A stretch of 29,596 nucleotides of DNA, from assembly GCA_021464525.1 (NCBI GenBank), contig JADRCO010000616.1:1-29596 (forward strand), written 5' to 3'. Below are positions 22,000 to 29,596 of the stretch, piece after piece. Numbering within the stretch: the first letter of the stretch is position 1; every line of letters starts with the position of its first letter. The DNA is from Rhizophagus sp. LPA8_4_AMF (taxonomy: Eukaryota > Glomeromycota > Glomeromycetes > Glomerales > Glomeraceae). A program made the translations under genes and the position numbers. The notes beneath the pieces are model-generated. The model worked only from the letters and a program-made list of their open reading frames with translations. It ran no database searches and was not told the DNA's origin.

Positions 22000-22767
22000 A
22001 ACTCCGCGCTTCTTTATAAAAAATTATTGTATTATTTCTATCCAAATAAAGCACATAACTCGTATATTTTTTAACAATGATTTCATTCTAAATTTGATTT
22101 ATTAAAAAATTTTTTATGATAATTATTTTTACTCTTTTTTATTATGGCGAATCAGCGAATCAGGAGTTTATTTTTTACTCGTAAACTCTTAAATTTAATT
22201 AAACTAACCTTTCCTTTACAAATGAAGTAATGAAGTATTATTGACCTTTTACAGTACTGTATATCAATAATCGATATATATATAAATATGACGCGTCATA
22301 ATATAAATTAAGAAATGAGCAATATAGACCACTCAGCTGCGAAATTAATTTGATATATCAAATGATTTTTTGATTTTTTGATATCTTATAAATTAAAGAG
22401 TAATGATTTATAAAAATATTAATTATAAAAAAGATAAAAAATGATATAATTATAGTTTACACGATTAGCCTTATCAATTAAAAAATAGACCATCTTTGAT
22501 CTTGATCTATTACGATAACGTTAAGTGAACAAATTATATGATTGGATTCCAAACATTTGTTTTCGCAATTCAGTTAATCTGAATTGCTAAATATATTACG
22601 GTGGTTATATATCAAGATAAAAATGAAATAAAAAGAAAAAGTTCACATGTCACAAAAAAATTATTCCCATGAATAATCACTTTTCATAAGATCATCTATT
22701 CTTCTCTAATTCTTAAATTTTTTTTCTCCTTTTTTTCTCCTGGTTTTTTTTATAAAATAAGGAGAAT
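22000..22767. promoter_or_regulatory. Head-to-head upstream region of the secreted-protein gene (-) and TPR-B (+)
   Basis: A 768-base AT-rich region. It holds a perfect 9-base stem, GCAATTCAG-TTAAT-CTGAATTGC (22565-22587), a TGATATATCA/TTTTTTGATATC cluster near 22352-22385, and a TATATATATAAATATG word near 22275. The last 60 bases before the TPR-B start form a pyrimidine tract (about 22718-22750, TTTTTTTTCTCC repeats), similar in kind to the TPR-A leader. No gene was found. Confidence 0.5.
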
Positions 22768-24803
22768 ATGGCTGATATTAAAAACGTTTTAAGAGAGGAG
22801 GGAAATGAATTGTTTAATAAAAGTACGAATTTATACCTTTATTTTCTTATTAATATCATATATTTGTTTATATTTTCCGCTCAAATATTGTATTCCCTTT
22901 TAGGAAAGTATAGAGAAGCATTACAAAAATACACTGAAGCAATAAACGCATACCCAAATGATTATTTTAGCTGGTCAAATCGAGCAATTACTCGCATCAA
23001 GGTTAAATATTTAAACCTTTTTTTTTTACTGCGGCATAAGTTAAATAATTGATACTAAATAAAGTTTTATAATTTTATATTTTTGATTTTTCAATTATAA
23101 TAGTTAGAAGATTATGATGAAGCATTGGCTGATGGGAAAAAAAGTACTGAAATTGAACCGAATTTTGCGCGTGGTTATCATAGAGTTGCGATTGCCCTTG
23201 AACGTTTGAAGCGTTACGGTATTAATATTTATTTATTTATTGTAAAAAAAAAGTATATTTAAAGTAATTCTTCCTTTTTTTTCCTATTTTATAGATGAAT
23301 GTTTAGATGCTTTAAATAAATCACTTCAGCTTGATCCTAATGTTGCAGGAGCTAAAGAAGATCGTAAAAGGGTCGAAAAACTAATTAACAAACAGCGAAA
23401 ACAACAACGAAATTCTAATCAAGTTTCAATGCTATGTCCTTCAATGTCGACCAGATTATCCGCTGCTTGTCGTGATTTCGAAGTAGGCCTGAATGAGACA
23501 AGAAACTCATTTAGTGCTCCAATACTTATGTTTGTTCAGGATGGTCTTGCATATACGTTTGCTTTAAAATCCGGAATTGAAAATATTACCAATGGGATTA
23601 TGAATGATGATAGATGTTTTCATTTCGAAAGTGATGAAAGTGAACTTATAAAAAAGGCTATTTTGATGGAATACGTCACCAAACGACCTTTAGATCCCGA
23701 TACTATGTCGATTGAAGAAACGATCAGACAATATAGTATTAAAAAACAACGTGAAGGATGGGACACTGTTAGAATAGAACTTACTGCCAATATTCGTGTT
23801 CACTTTCTATTAGGTATGTCTTTTTAAATAACTTTTATGTTATATAAAACTTTTTTATTTTATTTATTTATTTTATATATACTATATATATGTAGGTTAT
23901 CTTAATGTAAAATTTTCTGAAGGCGCAGTAGACCAGTTGGAAGGAGGAGTTGGAAATATTCAAAAATCTGTCGATCTCATAACCGCTGCTCGAAGTATTG
24001 ATCCTGGTGCCAGATTTACACAAAAACGTGGCGTAATTTTTGAACCGACGTTTATACGTTGTCTTCAAATTCATTTGATAAAGGCATTGATGAAATTATA
24101 TGAATATAAACATGACCTTCAGATTCTAAACCGCATTGAAAATGAAGCAACAAGTATCATCAGTAGTTGTGAAACTCATCCGATCTCACGTGATTCAGAA
24201 CATATAGAATATATGTGTTATTCCGCTCCTCATCTCTCGGAAGCTTATGACGGATTGGGTTTTGTCGCAATTAAACGGTTTAATAATAAACTTAAAGAAG
24301 AACCCGATTTTGAAATTCTTAAACTAGCAATTAATAATTATGAGAAAGGCGCTCAATATTTACCTAACGACGATCCAGATAAAGCAAAAATGATTTATAA
24401 TTTCACGTAAGATATTTATTATTCTATATTTTAATATAGTTATAATATAAAAAAACTAAAAATTCGAAACTTTTTGTAATTACATTTTAGCTTTTGTAAG
24501 CTTAGACTTGGAAATTTTTCTTGCGCTGAAATTAAGAATCACGTGACAAATGCTGAAAAGATAGAAAAAGCGGCAATAAGAATATTGGAAAACTTGGAAG
24601 ATATTAATGAATGTACACCAAAAATTGATGTCATTAAATTTCTTGAAAATATCAAATGTTCTGGAATCAACGTAAAAGATGAATTTATTTTGCCGCCTTT
24701 GTACGATGTTGATTTTAAAGATGATAAATTTGGGCAAATTTTGACCCAAAGAGTTAAACAACAATTCAGTCTTTCAGAAGAAATGAGCAAAATTAGAATT
24801 TGA
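22768..24803 (+). CDS. TPR protein with carboxylate clamp and unassigned C-terminal domain (TPR-B)
   Basis: Six exons: 22768-22822, 22904-23001, 23104-23218, 23295-23813, 23896-24406 and 24491-24803, giving 536 aa. TPR helices occupy about 5-115: EEGNELFNK, YREALQKYTEAINAYPND, SWSNRAITRIK, DYDEALADGKKSTEIEP, GYHRVAIAL. R9, N13, N44, R74 and R78 keep the HOP/STI1 TPR1 clamp spacing, with Arg at both Lys positions. The C-terminal ~420 residues align by eye with TPR-A (GWDTVRIELTANIRVHFLLGYL; PTFIRCLQIHLIKAL; YEKGAQYLPNDDPDKAK) but diverge strongly at the extreme end. Exons 2 and 3 have the same lengths as in TPR-A (98 and 115 nt) and all five intron phases agree. A basic KKSTEIEP...KRVEKLINKQRKQQR stretch links TPR and C-terminal parts. 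Confidence 0.88.
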
Positions 24804-25414
24804 TTTGAAATCATATTACAAAGGTAAGGCTGAAGTAGTTTGTTCTTTGTTTATAATCTTCTCTTTTACTTTGGAAGGATATGATTCTTTTTTTAATTAG
24901 TCAATGATTTCAATCTGCTTTATACATATGTAGTTTGCTTTTAGCTTTTTATTGCTTTTTTGCTTTTTACATAAAATTTCTTTGTTTTAATAATAAATAG
25001 TAACAAAATAAAAGATAACAACTAAATATGAATATGAGTAATTCAATCTGGTTAGAAAATTGTTCTATGCAATCCTATTGGTTTGTCTTTTTCTGATTAT
25101 CGTCTAGACAACTTGTAAGTCATAGCTTTAAATCTGTGATTCACTTTGCTTTTGGACCAATCAGCTGTCGATAAAATAACCAAAATAATCATAATAATCA
25201 CTACACGATTAGTTTTGCAACCGGTGATAATTTTATCATATTCTTTTAATAATATATAATGGTATAAATAATATTAATGAGCTTACGAACACAACTGCAA
25301 ACTTTATATAATAATAATGATAAATTATTTAACACGTGATTACTTTTGTACACCTAAGGAACGCTTGTCGTGGCTCCGGTGAAAATTACTGTGTCACAAG
25401 TTGATCTACTATTA
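24804..25414. other. AT-rich intergenic stretch downstream of TPR-B
   Basis: No gene found. AATAAATAGTAACAAAATAAA near 24988-25010 could serve poly(A) formation. CCAAT words occur near 25077 (reverse, CCTATTGG) and 25157 (CCAATCAG), about 750-830 bases before the next start codon. Confidence 0.45.
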
Positions 25415-25610
25415 TGTTATATATATTATAAATATTATTTTTTATATTTGTTATATTTATTATATTTGTTATATTTGATATTTTTGATATTTTCATTATT
25501 TTCATTATATTCAATATATCCAATATATTTGATATTTTTAATATTTTTAGATAGAAATAATAGATATGATAGGAATAGTAGATATATTATTAATACTAGA
25601 TACACATAAA
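25415..25610. repeat. AT microsatellite-like block with 9-nt TTATATTTG units
   Basis: Low-complexity stretch built first from TTATATTTG/TTATATTTA units, then TTTGATATT and TTCATTATT variants, ending in AGATA-rich words. Open frames exist on both strands (79 and 65 codons), but they encode only runs of Tyr/Leu/Ile or Asn/Lys/Tyr that follow from the repeat, so no gene is called. Confidence 0.75.
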
Positions 25611-25628
25611 CCAGGATTCCTTTTTCTT

Positions 25629-25727
25629 TCAAGTTTCTTGTTCTCTCAAGTTCTAAGTTCTCTCAGGTTCTGAGTTCTCTCAAGTTCTAGGTTCTCTCAG
25701 GTTCTGGGTTCTCTCAAGTTTTAGGAA
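25629..25727. repeat. 17-nt tandem array with alternating A/G variants
   Basis: Five to six units of 17 nt, consensus CTCTCARGTTCTRRGTT. Units alternate CTCTCAAGTTCTA.GTT and CTCTCAGGTTCTG.GTT, giving a higher-order 34-nt period. The array lies about 180 bases before the start of the Asn/Ser-rich gene at 25907, so it may be in its promoter or 5' UTR. Confidence 0.85.
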
Positions 25728-25906
25728 AACAATTAACTACTTTAAGTAAATAAATAAGTAAAATAACTGACATTTAATCATAATTCGTTATCAGTTACGT
25801 TTGTTAAAATTTGTTATACCAAAATAATTATTTGTACTACATTAATAACCTGAACTAAATTTCTAATATAAATAGCTAGCATTTTCACTTCCATCCCAAT
25901 TTTTAA

Positions 25907-27325
25907 ATGATTTCAGCGTTTGCGTCGCGCAATAACAATAATAATTATTTAATAGCAGGAAGGTCATTCCTTAAACACAAGTCTTTAATGCATCCTACGC
26001 ACGCTACAAATCATGTAGAATATCCTAAACCAAAAAATTCTGCAAATTCTTTACGTTATCCCAATTCGAATTCTTCGCATTCCTCTAAAAACGAACGTAA
26101 AGGACAATCTGCCAACAGAAGTTCTATAACAAAAAATTCTCTCAGTACAGAAAATCCGAATAGGGTTTTCGTTATGCGCAATAAAATACAACTAAGTGGT
26201 ACAGACAATAACCCTTTCTCCCCTATTACCAAGAAATTTCCTAGAGAAGTTGATCACTCGAGTAGAAGTTCCACAATACACAATTCCAAAAATTCTGGAA
26301 ATAATTTGCGCCTTACCAACTCAAAAAACCGTTCCACAGAAGGTGTAAATTCAAGAATTTCCACAATTCACAATTCCAACAATGTGGAAAATAACTCGCG
26401 CCCTGTTAAACGTACTATAGAAGTTGTTAATGACTCGCGTTCTATCAATTCTAAAACACGTTCTTTAGAAATTAAAAATTCCAACAGTGTTAAAGACGGT
26501 TTGGGTATTAATAAAAAACATTCTATAGGAACTGGAAATTCGAGGATAATTCCTACGACACACAATCCTATGCAAAGGAGCGGTAATGAAGTTGGAAATT
26601 CGAATAGGGGCACCACAATAAACAATCTCAATCGTGTGGAAAATAACTCGCGTCTTGCCAATCCTAGAAAACGTTCTATAGAAGTTGAAAATTACTTCAG
26701 TCTTGTTAATCTTCAAAAACGAGCTAGAGTTGAAAATCAAAATAATAGATCCACAACTCACAATCTTGTGCAAGGAGGCAGTACGAAAATTAATATTCGT
26801 GCCGCTACCAATCGATCTATAGTTGTTAATAGTAGTTCCAATCTCGTTCAAAGAAACGGTACAGGAAATGGCTCACGTACTGCCGATTCCCTGCATTCTA
26901 GAAAACCTATAAATTCACTTTTACCTGCTGGATTCGATCGATTTAGCACTCAGGCGTTGAATAAAAAAGTTAAAAATAAAGACTTGACTAAGAGTGAATG
27001 GGAGAATATAAGACTTATTAAGGTAAAGTTTTTCTTTTTTACAAAATTTTTTATTCACTATTCTAATTCATATTTAAACAATAATTAGGCTGCACTAATA
27101 AATTTAGTTGAATCAAGTCAAAAGTATAATAGAATCGAAGCTGGTAAATTAGTATGGGGTAAAATTAATGAATGGGTCTATAATACTTTCTATCCTGATC
27201 TAAACAAATATCTTGATAGTAAACGCATCAATAGAGAAAACGCAGACCTTGTAATTAAAGCTATCATGGATTATTATGTTTCGCGCCATGATAGATATAA
27301 CAGACGGATTAGAAAAACGGAATAG
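25907..27325 (+). CDS. Asn/Ser/Arg-rich degenerate-repeat protein with helical C-terminal domain
   Basis: Two exons (25907-27022 and 27089-27325) join in phase 0 to 450 aa. Family not recognised. Residues about 120-330 are a degenerate repeat of roughly 25-35 residues, pattern STIHNSNxVENNSR then KRSIEVxNxSR, with visible copies near 26270, 26360, 26430, 26540, 26610 and 26750. It is polar and basic with a bipartite-like cluster (KRSIEVEN...LQKRARVE), consistent with a nuclear protein. The last ~115 residues (GFDRFSTQALNKKVKNKDLTKSEW onward) are non-repetitive, helix-like and charged, and are probably the folded part; intron and exon 2 both lie in it. The intron is the only one and the exon 2 frame ends at a clear stop, which supports a real gene. 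Long minus-strand frames over the repeats are shadows. A lineage-specific gene is likely. Confidence 0.72.
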
Positions 27326-27657
27326 TGCATTTTTTCATTTTTTTTTTTGTATATTTTTATTACTGTACAATTATCGTATTAATATTATCATTACATGTAT
27401 ATTTATCAAAAAAAAAAAAAAAATTATTTCTATTTATTTGTCTTTTTATAATTAATACAAATAGCCTGAGACATTTTTTATTATAATTATTCTTGTATTA
27501 TTATTTCAATACCTTACTCGTTCGGTTCAGCTGGAGTTGGGTTTTATATTGTTATGCACAATAAGATTCTTTCAATATTATTTATGTTTAAAGATCAACT
27601 TTATTTTTTAATATTATATCATCGTCAAAAAATGTTAAAAAGGAATAATTGATGAAT
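27326..27657. other. Convergent gap between the repeat protein and BTB-TLDc gene 2
   Basis: AT-rich with a poly-A run near 27408-27423. A slightly GC-richer patch (CTCGTTCGGTTCAGCTGGAGTTGGG) lies near 27516-27541. No gene or RNA was recognised. Confidence 0.45.
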
Positions 27658-29297
27658 TTATCTTCCAAAACCACCAAAACCACCCAAACTAGGATGAGTA
27701 GTAGTAGCTGGGAAAGCAAAAGGGGAACCAAATGAAGGAATAGGAGGAGCAATAATAGGTTCTTGTTTTTTAACAAGTTCAAATACTTCGTATTCATCTA
27801 CAGAAAATTTGTCAGTAGAATCCATAATAGATTCTTGGTAAGAGGCCCTTTTACAATAACATGATTTATCAGTTTTAAAATTTTCTCCAGTCATAACTAA
27901 ATCTCCATCGCCGAATACAGGTCCAGTAAATCCATTTGATGAATACCTAATTGCATTTTTATAATCTCTTATAGGGGAAATAATATTACTCATTTCTGGC
28001 GCACTATTAAAAGAAAATATAAGGCTATCCGTACAATTGATGAATCTGGTGCTGGTGGCCCCAAAATTTTGCCCTTTATTAATTTTCCATGTTGCAGGAT
28101 TAAAACCACCAATAATTTTTCTTGAACCAGATATTCTCATCACCACAATAGTTGGGCCTTTATCAACACATTTTGATTGAAAAATTACGTGATTAAATCC
28201 ATCTTGACTTCCGCGTAATAATAATCGAAATTCGTAAGGAATTTCAGCAAATCTATAATAGTTTTGATCTGTTCTTTTAATAATAGATTTTATTAAAGTT
28301 GTTGCATTTAAAGATGTTATCAAGTTAGAATCAATAACTCCTTTTCTTGATGATAACAAACTATATTCTGGATGTGGGAACGATAATGTCAAATGATATC
28401 GAATTAAATCTTCTTTCATCTGTTCTGAAAGGATTTTTTCATACGGTCTAACTTCAAAATAAAAATCATTTGATGAGATATTGTTGAATCTAATTGATGT
28501 AATGCATTGATCTAAAATGGTTTTTAATTTTACAAAATCTTCTTCATCCCAATTACTAATTAATGGTTTAGATATTTTTGAATTTTCAATTCCCCATTCA
28601 ATCATTTTACGCCAAACATCAATTTCACTCATAACTAAATTATCACGTTTTAACAAATTAATTAATAGTTCTTTATCCATTTTGACGAAATCTTGTGAAT
28701 AAAACAAGATATCAGGTTTTTCATCAATAATTTCTTGAAAGTATTCTTGTAATATTTTAAATTCTTGATGTTTCAAAATTATTTCATAAACATAGAAAAA
28801 ATTATTTTGTAACCATTCATAATGAGATTTTAAAAGAGTATCTTGCAAATGTTTAAAAATCTCATTTAGATTCAATTCATCTGCTGCTATCAAAATATCA
28901 AGAATTTGCTTTCCTGTATGTGACGTCGATATTATACCACAATACAAGTATCTAGATTATAATGATATTATATATATATAAGACATTAAAGGAAAAAAGT
29001 CGCTTTAAATAAATAAATATAAATATATAAAAAGACTCACTTGAGAATAATTTCAAAAGTAGAAGCAGAAATATTTGGTTTGCGTATAACTATAGTTTCT
29101 TCTCCCTTTCTTGCCCAATCTTTTGATAAAGCTATTTTAAACCAAGGACATTGTGTTTTAAGTATTAACGAATGTGCCTTAAATGTTTTTGGGATTTGAT
29201 TAATCTCTTCTCCAACGATAATCGTTACATCTCCATCTTCTTCTTCAAGAAGCTTTTCGTATTTAGATGATAAAATCCTCAAAAAATTCATTATCAT
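27658..29297 (-). CDS. BTB-BACK-TLDc protein (gene 2)
   Basis: Exons 29297-29041 and 28951-27658 join in phase 2 (K codon before YLYCG) to 516 aa. BTB/POZ covers about 10-105: GDVTIIVGEEINQIPKTFKAHSLIL, CPWFKIALSKDW, IILK^YLYCGII. BACK follows (about 110-240) with DILIAADELNL, DILFYSQDFVKMDKELLINLL and VWRKMIEWG. The TLDc domain (about 305-485) is well kept: FRLLLRGSQDGF, PTIVVMRISGSRKIIGGFNP, DSLIFSFNS, FGDGDLVM and FSVDEYEVFELV. The C-terminal tail is Pro/Phe/Gly-rich (SLGGFGGFGR), which is unlike gene 1. TLDc proteins of animals act in oxidative-stress resistance or V-ATPase regulation; whether that holds for fungal BTB-TLDc proteins is not known from sequence. The start MIMNFL leaves Met3 as an equal alternative. 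Confidence 0.92.
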
Positions 29298-29455
29298 AAT
29301 TCCTTTTAAAAGAAAAGGTCAAAGAACGTTTACGGAAAATCATGTTTTATTTTATCTGAGCACAAATATTGAAAATCTAGTCGGATAAAGGTTTTTAAAC
29401 TTTTTTTAATTGTTTGCCTAAAAAATACTACTAAATAGCTACGAGGGTATACATA

Positions 29456-29519
29456 TAAACTGTACTGTACGATCGGCTAAACTGTACTGTACGACAACGA
29501 TTTTTTTTTCGTACAGTAC
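29456..29519. repeat. Direct plus inverted repeat around GTACTGTACGA
   Basis: TAAACTGTACTGTACGA occurs exactly at 29456-29472 and again at 29478-29494. Its last 11 bases return as the reverse complement TCGTACAGTAC at 29509-29519, after a poly-T spacer, so the second copy can form an 11-bp hairpin. It is followed by CCTAGGGG and a run of seven G near 29541-29547. This looks like the edge of a dispersed repeat or transposon that continues beyond the window. Confidence 0.7.
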
Positions 29520-29596
29520 CTAGGGGTTAGATAAATATACGGGGGGGCCAACTTAAGGTTACACAGACTGATCAATAAACCGCCAGAACTGTCACT

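Noticed and set aside
25370..25632. Open frames on both strands in the AT block
   Set aside because: Their products are only Tyr/Leu/Ile or Asn/Lys/Tyr runs generated by the 9-nt repeat.
26368..26851. Minus-strand open frames of 97 and 128 codons
   Set aside because: They mirror the Asn/Ser/Arg repeats of the plus-strand gene, which has a supported intron and a non-repetitive C-terminus.
1..29596. tRNA, rRNA or CRISPR-like arrays
   Set aside because: No conserved tRNA TTCGA-arm with matching acceptor stem, no rRNA core sequence, and no regularly spaced repeats with unique spacers were seen by eye; a covariance-model search could still find a divergent RNA.

Overview
The window looks like nuclear DNA of a filamentous fungus, most likely an arbuscular mycorrhizal fungus (Glomeromycotina, Rhizophagus-like). 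It is strongly AT-rich with many homopolymer and microsatellite stretches. Genes are broken by many short GT-AG introns, the standard code is used, and one gene matches the fungal silencing factor Clr2. BTB-BACK-TLDc, MATH-like/BTB and TPR proteins are known to be expanded in these fungi. The genus is inference; the fungal assignment is firmer. Exon boundaries below were set by hand from splice signals, reading-frame phase and protein continuity, not from transcripts.

Left part (about 2.1-15.3 kb) is a run of conserved single-function eukaryotic genes: ALG3 mannosyltransferase (-), a UPF0652/DUF2009 B-box protein (+, 12 exons with an 8-nt microexon), mitochondrial tRNA-modifying MTO1 (+, 16 exons), a Clr2-like heterochromatin protein (+) and splicing factor SYF2 (-, ending in a 7-nt coding exon). 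The first 2.1 kb is gene-free and holds a decayed tandem duplication and a long imperfect fold-back element.

Right part (about 15.5-29.3 kb) is accessory in character: a MATH-like/BTB protein (+), two BTB-BACK-TLDc paralogues (+ and -) sharing one intron position, two TPR paralogues in opposite orientation with matching intron phases and a predicted HSP70/HSP90 carboxylate clamp, a small predicted secreted protein (-) between them, and an Asn/Ser/Arg-rich protein of degenerate repeats preceded by a 17-nt tandem array. The last 150 bases carry a direct plus inverted repeat around GTACTGTACGA, probably the edge of a dispersed repeat.

The left-hand genes are separate housekeeping functions (ER glycan assembly, mitochondrial tRNA wobble modification, silencing, splicing) with no sign of joint action. 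On the right, the BTB proteins could be CUL3 adaptors and the TPR proteins chaperone partners. Both are family-based expectations, not visible in the DNA. No rRNA, tRNA, CRISPR array or complete transposon was recognised.
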